This document shows, one piece after another, positions 15,853 through 22,957 of a DNA stretch of 64,000 nucleotides. The position numbers and the translations under genes were made by a program. Numbering within the stretch: position 1 is the stretch's first letter; the number at the start of each line of letters is the position of its first letter. The stretch covers positions 310,001 to 374,000 of the forward strand of contig NZ_PVNH01000006.1 in assembly GCF_003001955.1 (NCBI RefSeq), written 5' to 3'. Source of the DNA: Prauserella shujinwangii (GTDB taxonomy: Bacteria; Actinomycetota; Actinomycetes; Mycobacteriales; Pseudonocardiaceae). The notes beneath the pieces were generated by a model. That model was not told where the DNA came from, ran no database searches, and was given only the letters and a program-made list of their open reading frames with translations.

Positions 15853-16002
15853 GTCGGTTTCCCTTCGTTGCTTTCCTGGGCTGCTTTCAAAGGCACTGCA
15901 GGGCCCACCGTAGGCGTGTCCTGCCGCGCGCGCTCCCCCCACCACGGGTTCCCGGCTTCGGCGCAGATCAGCGGCGCGCGGACCCGCCGTCGGAGTTCGG
16001 AA

Positions 16003-16653
16003 TCAGAGCGCACCGGCGACCTCGCGCAGGTCGGCCACCAGCAGTCCGTAGGCTCGCTCGCGCTCGTCGTCCGGGGCGCGGAGCACCGCCGAGGGGTGCG
16101 CGGTGGCGAGCACCCGGGGCGGGCGGGGCAGTTCCCCGCCCAGCGCGTCGAGAAGTTCACCCCGCTGGGTGCTCACCCGGAAGGAGGGCCCCAGCAGGGC
16201 CTGCGCGGCGGTGGCGCCGAGGCACACGACCACCTCGGGGTCCACCGAGGACAGCTCCGCCACCAGCCACGGGCGGCACGCCACGATCTGCGACCGCGAC
16301 GGTTTCCTGTGGATGCGCCGCGTGCCCCGCTCGGCCGGGGTGAACCGGAAGTGCTTCACGGCGTTGGTGACGTAGACCGTGCCCCGGTCGATGCCCGCCT
16401 CCTCCATGGCCCGGTCGAGCAGCCCGCCCGCGGGTCCCACGAACGGCTCGCCCGTGCGGTCCTCCCGGTCGCCGGGGACCTCCCCGACCATGACCAGCCT
16501 GGCGTCCTCGGGTCCGGCGCCGAACACCGTCTGCGTCGCGTCCTGGTAGAGGTCGCAACCACGGCAGCCACGGGCGGCCTCCCGCAGGTCCCGCACCCCG
16601 GCGGCGGACCCGGTGTCAGGCAGGTACCGCTCGGCGCCTTCGTACCGGACCAT
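16003..16653 (-). CDS. udgX: UdgX-type uracil-DNA glycosylase
   Basis: A 216-residue UDG-superfamily protein. It has the family-4-like motif Gly-Glu-Val-Pro-Gly-Asp-Arg-Glu-Asp then Gly-Glu-Pro-Phe-Val-Gly-Pro-Ala-Gly, early Cys-Arg-Gly-Cys and later Cys residues able to bind a 4Fe-4S cluster, and the late Ala-His-Pro-Ser-Ala-Val-Leu-Arg motif. The loop Arg-Arg-Ile-His-Arg-Lys is the hallmark of UdgX, in which that His forms a covalent bond with DNA after uracil excision. Third gene of a short operon with DUF5709 and an unknown protein; 7 nt separate it from the upstream stop. Confidence 0.88.
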   Translation of the reverse strand: MVRYEGAERYLPDTGSAAGVRDLREAARGCRGCDLYQDATQTVFGAGPEDARLVMVGEVPGDREDRTGEPFVGPAGGLLDRAMEEAGIDRGTVYVTNAVKHFRFTPAERGTRRIHRKPSRSQIVACRPWLVAELSSVDPEVVVCLGATAAQALLGPSFRVSTQRGELLDALGGELPRPPRVLATAHPSAVLRAPDDERERAYGLLVADLREVAGAL

Positions 16654-16660
16654 GGCCGGA

Positions 16661-17122
16661 TCAGGTCCGTTCGCCGGCCAGCCCGTCGGCCCACAGCAGG
16701 GCGTGGAAGACCGCGTCCAGCCTGGCCAGTGGGTCGGGGTCCGCGGTGACGAGGCCCACCTGGAAGCGGGCGTCGGCGAGGTCGTCGTTGAGCGCCGCGA
16801 GGACCGCGCGCAGCACCGCCCGCAGCGCGGGCTGGACCTCGTCGATGGCCACCGCCGCGTCGGCTTCGTCGAGCACGTCGACGGCGTACATCGCGTCCTG
16901 GCTCCCGGTCGCGGCCGGGTCCGCCCGCCGCCGCAGCGCGTGCACGATGATCGCGACGAGCTCGAACAGGACCGGCTCGAACAGGTGCCGCTGCGGCGCG
17001 CGCCTGCCGACGAGCCCGCCCAGCAGCCCCGCGAGCACGCCGAGGTCGTTGTGCCGGGTGACGGTCAGCATTCGGTCGGTGAGGCTGCGCACGCTGCGCA
17101 CACCGAGTTCCCCGGCGTTCAT
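16661..17122 (-). CDS. Conserved hypothetical protein
   Basis: A 153-residue protein that I do not recognise. It looks mostly helical and soluble, with a hydrophobic helix (Pro-Val-Leu-Phe-Glu-Leu-Val-Ala-Ile-Ile-Val) near residue 55 and no Cys. It is coupled to the DUF5709 gene by an ATGA overlap (17119-17122) and precedes udgX, so it may share regulation with the repair enzyme. Confidence 0.65.
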   Translation of the reverse strand: MNAGELGVRSVRSLTDRMLTVTRHNDLGVLAGLLGGLVGRRAPQRHLFEPVLFELVAIIVHALRRRADPAATGSQDAMYAVDVLDEADAAVAIDEVQPALRAVLRAVLAALNDDLADARFQVGLVTADPDPLARLDAVFHALLWADGLAGERT

Positions 17123-17583
17123 TCCTCGTCGCTCCTCGGAGTCCGGATGCCGTCGGCCACCGACCCGCCTGCCAGGTCGGCGTTCTGGCTGCGTTCGGTG
17201 CGGCGGGAGCCGGGCTCGGCCAGCTCGTCGTCCGGCGGCACCGGCTCGACGTCCTCCCGGACGTAGTCGATCGACTCGTCGAGCTCGGGGGCGGGAGTGG
17301 CCGCGATCGGGCGGTCCGGCACCGCGGGCTCGGAGACGTCCGGGCGCTCCTCGCGGAGCCGCTCGTCGAGGCTCTCCCCCTGCTGCTGCTCGAAGGGCGT
17401 CGTGCCGTGCGCGTCGGCCTCGGACCAGTGCTCGGGCGGTTCGACGCCCTCCTCGAGCGGATCGACGTCGAGGCGGTCCTCGTCGAGGTCCTCGGCGCTG
17501 TTCAGCGCCGCCGGATCGCTCTCCGCGCCGTCGGGGACCCCGGTGTCCTGGGGCGGGGTCGCGGGGTCCTTGCCCTCGGTCAT
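17119..17583 (-). CDS. DUF5709 acidic low-complexity protein
   Basis: A 154-residue acidic, probably disordered protein, first gene of the three-gene unit ending in udgX. The stretch Leu-Glu-Glu-Gly-Val-Glu-Pro-Pro-Glu-His-Trp-Ser and the later Gln-Gln-Gly-Glu-Ser-Leu-Asp-Glu-Arg-Leu match the conserved core of DUF5709. Relatives are stress-associated actinobacterial proteins of unknown function. GGAGG lies just upstream of its ATG. Confidence 0.75.
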   Translation of the reverse strand: MTEGKDPATPPQDTGVPDGAESDPAALNSAEDLDEDRLDVDPLEEGVEPPEHWSEADAHGTTPFEQQQGESLDERLREERPDVSEPAVPDRPIAATPAPELDESIDYVREDVEPVPPDDELAEPGSRRTERSQNADLAGGSVADGIRTPRSDEE

Positions 17584-17727
17584 CGGCCCTCCTCCTCACG
17601 ATGCGGTGCTCCGGCTGTACCCGCACCCGATCGGGGGCAAACGCCTTTAGCTCCCGTGCGAAATCCGTGTCAAGCCACAGCGGGCAACCTTGCCAAGACT
17701 GTGATCGCATCCCTACGGTTGGAGAAG

Positions 17728-17792
17728 CGGTTGAGCAGACAGCCGTGCCGGGCGAGTCCCCACCGCGCGTCCGCCATACGCGTCCGTGGCAC
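17728..17792 (+). promoter_or_regulatory. Structured leader of the STAS gene, shared with the ANTAR gene
   Basis: A first hairpin at 17728-17745 has a 6-bp stem CGGTTG/CAGCCG (one G-U pair) and a six-base loop AGCAGA. A second stem follows at once (GTGCC 17745-17749 with GGCAC 17788-17792), containing CGCGT/ACGCG (17766-17770/17778-17782). The first hairpin recurs with the same stem and a similar six-base loop at 20445-20462. It starts 115 nt before the STAS start codon. Confidence 0.5.
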
Positions 17793-17842
17793 CTCTCCCC
17801 GCAGCTCGCCTTCTCCCGTCCACCCATGGAGGGAACTCAATC

Positions 17843-18268
17843 GTGCACAGCACCGACTCGACCATGTCCACCACCCAGCCGGCGGCCGTGCCCGCCCAGG
17901 CAGGCACGGCGTCCCACGGCATGCACATCGACGCCGAATCGCGCGACGGCCTGCTGCTGGCCCGGATCTCCGGCGAAATCGACCTGCTCTCCGCTCCCGA
18001 GCTCCGGACGTTCGTGGAGAAGGCCACCCGGGACCACGCACTGGTGCTCGATCTCGACGGGGTCGGGTTCCTCGGCTCCGCGGGGCTCTCGGTGCTGGCC
18101 GAACTGGCCGAGAAGGCCGAGAACGGTTCGGGGACCGGCATCCGCTGGGCCGTCGTGGCCACGCGGCGCGTGGTCCTGCGGCCGCTGGAGGCCACCGGCC
18201 TGGACGCGCTCATGCCCGTCTGCGCCAGCCAGGAGGAAGCCGTGGCGGCTGTCACCACCGAAGGGTGA
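17843..18268 (+). CDS. STAS-domain anti-sigma-factor antagonist
   Basis: A 141-residue anti-anti-sigma protein. The STAS domain covers about residues 28-135: Leu-Leu-Ala-Arg-Ile-Ser-Gly-Glu-Ile-Asp-Leu-Leu-Ser-Ala at the first strands, and Gly-Val-Gly-Phe-Leu-Gly-Ser-Ala-Gly-Leu around the serine (about 75-80) that partner kinases usually phosphorylate. Start is GTG 17843 with GGAGGG 9 nt upstream. No anti-sigma kinase gene is adjacent, so the partner lies elsewhere. A structured leader precedes it. Confidence 0.85.
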   Translation: MHSTDSTMSTTQPAAVPAQAGTASHGMHIDAESRDGLLLARISGEIDLLSAPELRTFVEKATRDHALVLDLDGVGFLGSAGLSVLAELAEKAENGSGTGIRWAVVATRRVVLRPLEATGLDALMPVCASQEEAVAAVTTEG

Positions 18269-18306
18269 CGGTCGGCGGCGTCACACCGTTTATACGGTTT
18301 CCTAAC

Positions 18307-18342
18307 TTCACACATTTCTGAAACGCCACTACTGTGCTGGGT
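18307..18342 (+). promoter_or_regulatory. Leaderless promoter of the gtrA-like gene
   Basis: TTCACA at 18307-18312 (five of six to TTGACA), a 17-nt spacer and TACTGT at 18330-18335. Seven nt later is the ATG at 18343 with no Shine-Dalgarno, so transcription should begin at or next to the start codon. Confidence 0.55.
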
Positions 18343-18828
18343 ATGGCGATGTCGTTCCCGGCGTACGCGATACCCGGCACGGTGCGGCGTCCGGTGCCGT
18401 CCGGGCGGAGCGCCGGCCTGGGCAGGCACGCCGTGTGGTACGTGGCGGCCGGAGCCGTCACCACCCTGTTGCAGGCGCTGCTGTTCCTCGCGCTGCGCGA
18501 ACCCCTGGGTTCCCTCGTCGCGAACCTGCTCGCCATCGCCGTGACCACCGTGGCCAACACCGAGTTCCACCGGCTGGTGACGTTCGCGGGCGCCTCCACC
18601 CGGCCGGCCCGCGAGTCCGTGCAGGCCATGGTCGCCTTCGCCTTCTACGCCGGCTCCGGCTCGCTCGTGCTGCTCATGCTGCACGGCCTCGCCGACTCGC
18701 CGTCGGCACTGCTCGAGACGGTCGCGCTCGGCGTGACGAGCGCCGTGGGCGGGATCGCCCGGTTCCTCGTGCTCCGGTACTGGGTGTTCCCGCACGGCCC
18801 GCGGCGTACCGCGAAGATGACCGTGTGA
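18343..18828 (+). CDS. GtrA-like membrane protein
   Basis: A 161-residue GtrA-family protein with four predicted membrane segments (about 30-50, 57-75, 90-110, 120-145). Conserved features include the Asn-Thr-Glu-Phe-His-Arg segment after helix 2 and a C-terminal Arg-Tyr-Trp-Val-Phe. Relatives help flip or modify polyprenyl-linked sugars in cell-envelope assembly. ATG 18343 is chosen from the promoter position; GTG 18334 and ATG 18349 are alternatives. It overlaps the next gene by GTGA. Confidence 0.82.
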   Translation: MAMSFPAYAIPGTVRRPVPSGRSAGLGRHAVWYVAAGAVTTLLQALLFLALREPLGSLVANLLAIAVTTVANTEFHRLVTFAGASTRPARESVQAMVAFAFYAGSGSLVLLMLHGLADSPSALLETVALGVTSAVGGIARFLVLRYWVFPHGPRRTAKMTV

Positions 18829-19196
18829 CGGGACGAGACGACGACGCCGCGGAGCGCGCCCAGCCGGAGGAGTCGGAGCCGGACTACCGGTTCACGCTGG
18901 CCAACGAACGCACGTTCCTGGCGTGGATCCGCACCTCGCTCGGCCTCGTGGCCGGTGGTGTCGCGGTGCACCAGCTGGTGCCCGGCCTGGCCGCCGCGGG
19001 CCCGCGCACCCTGCTCGCCACGCTGACCATCGGCCTCGGCGCCCTGCTGGCGGCGGCGAGCTATCCCCGGTGGCACCGCGTGCAGCAGGCGCTGCGCCGG
19101 AACCAGCCGCTGCCCCGCAGCTGGCCGCTCGCCGTCCTCGCGGGCGGCGTCCTGCTGATCACGGTGCTCGCCGGCGTCCTGGTCGTGACCGGATGA
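18825..19196 (+). CDS. DUF202 (YidH-type) membrane protein
   Basis: A 123-residue membrane protein with a charged N-terminus, the DUF202 signature Leu-Ala-Asn-Glu-Arg-Thr-Phe-Leu-Ala-Trp-Ile-Arg-Thr (about 27-39) and three predicted membrane helices. GTG at 18825 overlaps the gtrA-like stop. The function of the family is not established. The next gene is a second, shorter DUF202 protein overlapping by ATGA, an arrangement seen in many actinobacteria. Confidence 0.85.
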   Translation: MTGRDDDAAERAQPEESEPDYRFTLANERTFLAWIRTSLGLVAGGVAVHQLVPGLAAAGPRTLLATLTIGLGALLAAASYPRWHRVQQALRRNQPLPRSWPLAVLAGGVLLITVLAGVLVVTG

Positions 19197-19492
19197 TCGA
19201 GGGCCTGCAGCCGGAGCGCACGGGACTGGCGTGGCAGCGGACCGCCCTGGCCGCGGCGGCGGCCGCACTCATCCTGCTGCACTCGGCGGCCCGCTCGGGA
19301 TGGGGAGCGCTGACCGTGCCCGCGGCCCTCGCCGGTGTGAGCGCCGTCGCGCTCGCGCTCGTCGGCGGCAGACGGGAGCGGCTCCTGCGGCACGAGGACC
19401 GGCCACCGCCACCGCGACCGGCGGCGGTGGCCGCATCGGCCGTACTGGTGACCGCCACGGCCGCCGCGGCGGTCACCGCGATCGTGTGGTGA
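19193..19492 (+). CDS. Second DUF202 membrane protein
   Basis: A 99-residue companion of the preceding protein. It starts almost at once with the DUF202 signature Pro-Glu-Arg-Thr-Gly-Leu-Ala-Trp-Gln-Arg-Thr and has three predicted helices. The ATG overlaps the upstream stop (ATGA), so the two are probably made together and may form a heteromer. Last gene of the gtrA-DUF202-DUF202 unit. Confidence 0.85.
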   Translation: MIEGLQPERTGLAWQRTALAAAAAALILLHSAARSGWGALTVPAALAGVSAVALALVGGRRERLLRHEDRPPPPRPAAVAASAVLVTATAAAAVTAIVW

Positions 19493-19550
19493 CCGTTCGT
19501 GCATCCGGGGCAACTTTTGTTGATATCTGGATTACCCGGCCGGGGGCACC

Positions 19551-19556
19551 TAGGAT
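19551..19556 (+). promoter_or_regulatory. Possible -10 box for the SigD-like gene
   Basis: TAGGAT at 19551-19556 in a locally A/T-rich stretch; a weak TGGATT lies 17 nt upstream. This would give a 5' leader of about 120 nt before the ATG at 19683. Confidence 0.35.
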
Positions 19557-19682
19557 CACACACAGTGGTCGCCGCGCCGATTGGCTCCCCCGCACCCGCC
19601 GGCTCGCGACCCGGAGTCCACCCGGCGCCGTCCTGGACCCTGACGGCGGCACACACGAAGCGACATGGTCTGGGAGCCGGCT

Positions 19683-20339
19683 ATGCACAGTGTTGCCACC
19701 CCTGTCACCCCGCCCGCGCCGCCGTCCGGTCGACGCGCGGACGCTGACACCAGCGCCAACTCCCCCGATCGGCTGACGAAGAGCGCGCTGGACCCCGTCG
19801 TGCGCGCCGCCGCGACCGGCGACCGCACCGCCGTACGCGACCTCGTGGCCCTGATCAGCCCGGTCGTCGTGCGCTACTGCCGCGCCCGGCTCGGCAGGCG
19901 CACGCTCGGCTATCTCTCTGCCGACGACGTCGCGCAGGAGACGTGCGTCGCCGTGCTCCGCTCGCTGCCGGTGTACCAGGACCGCGGCGGCTCGTTCCTC
20001 TACCTGGTGCACGCGATCGCCGCGAACAAGGTCGCCGACGCGTTCCGGCTGGCCTCCCGCGAGCGCACCGACCCCACCGCGGAGGTCCCCGAATCGAGCA
20101 CGGACGGTAACGAACCGGAACGCCGCGCCCTCAATGTCGACCTCGGCCACCGCCTCGGCGGTCTGCTCGAGCAGCTTCCCCCGGCCCAGCGGGACATCGT
20201 GATCCTGCGCGTGGTGGCCGGGCTGTCCGCCGCGGAGGTCGGCGAGGCGCTGGGCATCTCGGCGGGCAACGTGCGCACCTCGCAGCACCGGGCGCTGAGC
20301 AAGCTGCGGACGCTCATCGCCGGGGAGGACGAGTTCTGA
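19683..20339 (+). CDS. sigD: ECF sigma factor, SigD/ShbA type
   Basis: A 218-residue ECF sigma factor. Region 2 (about 36-110) has Val-Val-Arg-Tyr-Cys-Arg-Ala-Arg and Ser-Ala-Asp-Asp-Val-Ala-Gln-Glu-Thr-Cys; region 4 (about 160-212) has Leu-Pro-Pro-Ala-Gln-Arg-Asp-Ile and Gly-Leu-Ser-Ala-Ala-Glu-Val-Gly. These resemble Mycobacterium SigD and Streptomyces ShbA more than other ECFs. No anti-sigma (RsdA-like) gene follows, unlike mycobacterial sigD. ATG 19683 is chosen because GGGAG lies 6 nt upstream; ATG 19665 is upstream of that site. The next gene encodes an ANTAR regulator. Confidence 0.87.
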   Translation: MHSVATPVTPPAPPSGRRADADTSANSPDRLTKSALDPVVRAAATGDRTAVRDLVALISPVVVRYCRARLGRRTLGYLSADDVAQETCVAVLRSLPVYQDRGGSFLYLVHAIAANKVADAFRLASRERTDPTAEVPESSTDGNEPERRALNVDLGHRLGGLLEQLPPAQRDIVILRVVAGLSAAEVGEALGISAGNVRTSQHRALSKLRTLIAGEDEF

Positions 20340-20444
20340 GCCCGCCGGATTCGCGGGCCTGCCCGCTGGTGAGCCGCCCGGCCCGGCGCACAGCGGAGCC
20401 CGCTTTCCGGTAGTGTGCGGGCGATCTTTAAAGTGGTCCACGAG

Positions 20445-20526
20445 CGGTTGAGCAACCAGCCGCAGCGCGCCAGGTAACCGCCGGAACCCCGGCTGGGCCT
20501 GGCGCTCGCGCGAAGCGAGACGCTGC
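20445..20526 (+). ncRNA. Highly structured leader RNA upstream of the ANTAR gene
   Basis: The 350-bp gap between the sigma gene and the ANTAR gene holds nested helices. Hairpin 1 (20445-20462) has stem CGGTTG/CAGCCG and loop AGCAAC, and is shared with the STAS leader. A closing stem GCAGCG/CGCTGC (20462-20467/20521-20526) encloses GCGCCAGG/CCTGGCGC (20467-20474/20498-20505, so the two stems share base 20467), GCCGG/CCGGC (20480-20484/20489-20493) and CTCGC/GCGAG (20505-20509/20515-20519, sharing base 20505). ANTAR proteins bind paired hairpins with six-base loops, so this may be a target, although the loop lacks the usual G at position 4. I match it to no known riboswitch. Confidence 0.5.
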
Positions 20527-20619
20527 GTGCTGCGCCGCCGCTATCTCCCGGCCGGTCGCCGCTGCCGGAGTGTCCTCGCGTCCGCGCGATCTCGCGCCTG
20601 CCGACCGAGGGGAGCCACC

Positions 20620-20670
20620 ATGACCCGACAGCCCACGCCGTCCCACCCGTGCCGCCTCCGGGCGCACTGA
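20620..20670 (+). CDS. Possible 16-codon upstream ORF in the ANTAR leader
   Basis: An ATG at 20620 with a strong GGGGAG ribosome site (20609-20614) opens a 16-residue frame (begins Met-Thr-Arg-Gln-Pro-Thr; ends Leu-Arg-Ala-His) that stops 19 nt before the ANTAR GTG, in another frame. Its ribosome site is better than that of the ANTAR gene, so it could couple or regulate translation. It may be spurious. Confidence 0.3.
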   Translation: MTRQPTPSHPCRLRAH

Positions 20671-20689
20671 GCGGGGACGGTCCGACGCG

Positions 20690-21205
20690 GTGGGATACAC
20701 CACGGGTAGCGCAGCATCCGAAGGCTCGGGCGGACACGCCGAGTTGAGCGCGCAGGTCGACTCGCTCCAGGAGGAGCTGAACGGGTTGCGCCGCGCGCTC
20801 CGCACGCGCGCCACCATCGAGCAGGCGATGGGCGTGCTGGTCGTGTCGCACCGGTGCTCCCCCCAGCAGGCCTTCCGGATCCTCGTCCGGCTGTCCCAGC
20901 AGCACAACATCAAGCTGCACCGGATCGCGCAGGTGCTGGTGCGGCTGGCCGCCCGCGTGGAACCGGCGCAGATCGAACCGCTGCTGCGGCGGGCCGCCGC
21001 CAGCAACTCCGTGCCGTTCGTCGGGCCCGATGCCCACGAGGACACCGGGCCCGACGAGGGGGTGATCGAGCTCGCCCGCAAGCTCGTGGACGCCGAGGGC
21101 GAGGAGGCGGCGAAGGAAGCGCTCACCGCCCTGTTCGAGCTTCTCGTCGACCGTGGCTGGGTGCCGCCCTACGAGGTGCTGGCCGGACTGCGCGTGCGCT
21201 CCTGA
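20690..21205 (+). CDS. ANTAR-domain regulator
   Basis: A 171-residue protein. An N-terminal coiled coil (about 18-40) leads into an ANTAR RNA-binding domain (about 38-95: Arg-Ala-Thr-Ile-Glu-Gln-Ala-Met-Gly-Val-Leu, then Ala-Phe-Arg-Ile-Leu-Val-Arg-Leu-Ser-Gln-Gln). A helical C-terminal tail of about 70 residues follows. ANTAR proteins act as antiterminators on dual-hairpin leaders. There is no receiver or GAF sensor domain, so control may be by partner binding. The GTG start is weakly supported, with no clear Shine-Dalgarno. The long structured leader suggests autoregulation. Confidence 0.8.
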   Translation: MGYTTGSAASEGSGGHAELSAQVDSLQEELNGLRRALRTRATIEQAMGVLVVSHRCSPQQAFRILVRLSQQHNIKLHRIAQVLVRLAARVEPAQIEPLLRRAAASNSVPFVGPDAHEDTGPDEGVIELARKLVDAEGEEAAKEALTALFELLVDRGWVPPYEVLAGLRVRS

Positions 21206-21211
21206 CCGGGC

Positions 21212-22195
21212 TCACCCGGGGGCGGCCTCGCGCAGCGCGGGCAGCAGCCGCGACGTCGCGGCGTCGAGGAAGCCGTCCTGGTGCTCGCCGCCGACCTGGA
21301 CGAGCGCCAGATCGGTGAACCCGGCCTCCCAGAACGGCTGGGCGGCCTTCACCACGGCCTCGACGTCGTCGCCGCACGGGATCCCGTTCGCCACGTCGTC
21401 CTCCGTGACGAACTGGGTGGCCGCGGCGAAGGCGGCCGTGCCGGGCAGCTCGGCGTTGGCCTTCCAGCCGAGACCGAACCAGCGGAACTGCTCGCGGGCC
21501 CTGCGGACCGCCGCCGACCGGTCGCTGTCCCAGCTGACCGGCAGCTGCGCGAGCTTGCGCGAGGGCTCCTCACCGATCCCGCTCCGCTCGGCGTCCCAGG
21601 CCCGGCACAGCTCGGCCTTCGGCTCGACGGCGATCATCGCGTCGGCGACCGGCGCGAACCGGCGCACCCCCTGCGGGCCGGAGACCGCCACGCCGATCGG
21701 GGTCCGGCGCTCCGGCAGGTCCCACAGTTTCGCCGAGTCGACGCGGAAGTGGCTGCCCGCGAAGTTGGTGTAGCCGCCGTCGAACAGCTCCGCGATGATC
21801 TGCACCGCTTCCCCGAGCATCTCGTGGCGGACGTTCACCGGCGGCCAGCCCTGGCCGACGACGTGCTCGTTGAGGTTCTCCCCTGCCCCGAGCCCGAGCG
21901 TGAACCGGCCGCCGGACAGGATCTGCATGGTGGCGGCCTTCTGCGCGACGACGGCGGGGTGGTACCGCATCGTCGGGCAGGTCACGAAGGTCATCAGGTC
22001 GACCCGCTCGGTGACCTCGCCGACCGCGCCGAGAACGCTCCACGCGTAGGGCGAGTGGTCCTGTTCGTCCAGCCACGGCGAGTGGTGGTCGCTCATCACC
22101 TCGAAGTCGAAGCCCGCCCGCTCGGCGGCGGCCGCGTACCGGACCAGATCCCGTGGGCCGGTCTGCTCACACAGGAGCGTGTACCCGAATCGCAC
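21212..22195 (-). CDS. F420-dependent LLM-class oxidoreductase (TIGR03557-like)
   Basis: A 327-residue luciferase-like enzyme close to F420-dependent glucose-6-phosphate dehydrogenase and the TIGR03557 group. Features include Ser-Asp-His-His-Ser-Pro-Trp near residue 35, Thr-Phe-Val-Thr-Cys-Pro-Thr (about 70), and Gly-Leu-Gly-Ala-Gly-Glu-Asn-Leu-Asn-Glu (about 105). It presumably uses F420/F420H2; substrate unknown. GTG start at 22195 gives the normal family N-terminus. It converges on the ANTAR gene with a 6-nt gap. Confidence 0.88.
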   Translation of the reverse strand: MRFGYTLLCEQTGPRDLVRYAAAAERAGFDFEVMSDHHSPWLDEQDHSPYAWSVLGAVGEVTERVDLMTFVTCPTMRYHPAVVAQKAATMQILSGGRFTLGLGAGENLNEHVVGQGWPPVNVRHEMLGEAVQIIAELFDGGYTNFAGSHFRVDSAKLWDLPERRTPIGVAVSGPQGVRRFAPVADAMIAVEPKAELCRAWDAERSGIGEEPSRKLAQLPVSWDSDRSAAVRRAREQFRWFGLGWKANAELPGTAAFAAATQFVTEDDVANGIPCGDDVEAVVKAAQPFWEAGFTDLALVQVGGEHQDGFLDAATSRLLPALREAAPG

Positions 22196-22243
22196 TGATT
22201 CCCCCTTGTTCGGCCCCCGTTCGGGCCGCTCGCTCGGCCTGCC

Positions 22244-22552
22244 TCAGCTGGCCGCGGCCTCGAGCTTCTCGAGCTTGCGGCGGCGCGCGATCGCGTCCCG
22301 CCGCTCGGTCTCGTCCAGTCCACCCCAGACGCCGAACGGCTCCTGCACCGTCAGCGCGTGATGCCTGCACTCCACGATGACCGGGCAGCTCTGGCAGATA
22401 CGTTTCGCGCGGGCCACCCGGTCGGCCCGCGCGAATCCGCGCTCTCCGTCGGGATGGAAGAACACGGAGCTGTCGAGATTCCGGCAGTTGCCGTGTCGTT
22501 GCCACTCCCAGACCTCCGCCACCGGAGCCGGCAGCCGGGACGTGTCCGCCAT
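22244..22552 (-). CDS. WhiB-family iron-sulfur regulator (WhiB3/WhiD-like)
   Basis: A 102-residue WhiB-like protein. Four cluster cysteines are present: one in Gly-Asn-Cys-Arg-Asn, then Cys-Gln-Ser-Cys and a fourth in Val-Glu-Cys-Arg. Phe-Phe-His-Pro-Asp-Gly-Glu-Arg-Gly and the turn Gly-Val-Trp-Gly-Gly follow the WhiB3/WhiD pattern, with a basic C-terminal helix. It should bind a 4Fe-4S cluster and partner with the principal sigma factor, sensing redox. GGAGG 8 nt upstream fixes the ATG at 22552. It lies upstream of the LLM gene on the same strand, 48 nt apart, so the two may be cotranscribed. Confidence 0.93.
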   Translation of the reverse strand: MADTSRLPAPVAEVWEWQRHGNCRNLDSSVFFHPDGERGFARADRVARAKRICQSCPVIVECRHHALTVQEPFGVWGGLDETERRDAIARRRKLEKLEAAAS

Positions 22553-22655
22553 CCTGATCACCTCCGTGTCGAAAAAACGCATGTCGTGGGCGCCGGGCGC
22601 CGTCACTGGCGCGCGTATACCCCGGGCGTGGAGAACTCACACCTCGAGATCGCGT

Positions 22656-22838
22656 TCACGCCATCGGCCGCTGCTCGTCCTCGTCGTCGATCGGGACGGC
22701 GGCCTGTTGCTCGGCGGCGTCGGCCGGGTTGGCCTCGAACGGCATCGGCGTCTCCGTGGGGTCATCCCCGCCCTCGCGCACCGGGTGCCGCTGCTCCTCC
22801 ACGTCGGCCTCGGGCTCGAGATCACGCTTGTCGTCCAT
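22656..22838 (-). CDS. Small acidic hypothetical protein
   Basis: A 60-residue acidic protein (begins Met-Asp-Asp-Lys-Arg-Asp-Leu-Glu-Pro) rich in Glu, Asp, Pro and Gln, probably disordered. No family recognised. The ATG at 22838 is chosen because upstream codons are Arg/Gly-rich and lie in repeat DNA; the Shine-Dalgarno is poor. Similar short acidic proteins are common near stress genes in related actinomycetes, but I cannot prove expression. Confidence 0.45.
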   Translation of the reverse strand: MDDKRDLEPEADVEEQRHPVREGGDDPTETPMPFEANPADAAEQQAAVPIDDEDEQRPMA

Positions 22839-22873
22839 GGCCGCGGAGGTACCCCGGACGGCGGCTTCCCAAT

Positions 22874-22957
22874 CCCGCGAGTCCCCCGCCCGGCCGCGCG
22901 AGCCCCCCGCTCCGGCCCGCGAGTGCCGCACTCAGAACCGCGAGTGCCGCGCCCGGC
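22874..22957. repeat. Degenerate CGCGAGTGCCGCACTC repeat cluster
   Basis: Four imperfect units beginning CGCGAG occur at about 20-25-base spacing, the last two being CGCGAGTGCCGCACTC and CGCGAGTGCCGCGCCC. GAGTGC/GCACTC pairs can fold. The same GAGTGCCGC core appears in the intergenic cluster at 41792-41862. Only A/T-poor, non-coding DNA is seen here. Confidence 0.5.

Noticed and set aside
16003-16653. Ordinary family 4 uracil-DNA glycosylase
   Set aside because: The Arg-Arg-Ile-His loop is specific to UdgX, so the narrower assignment is used.
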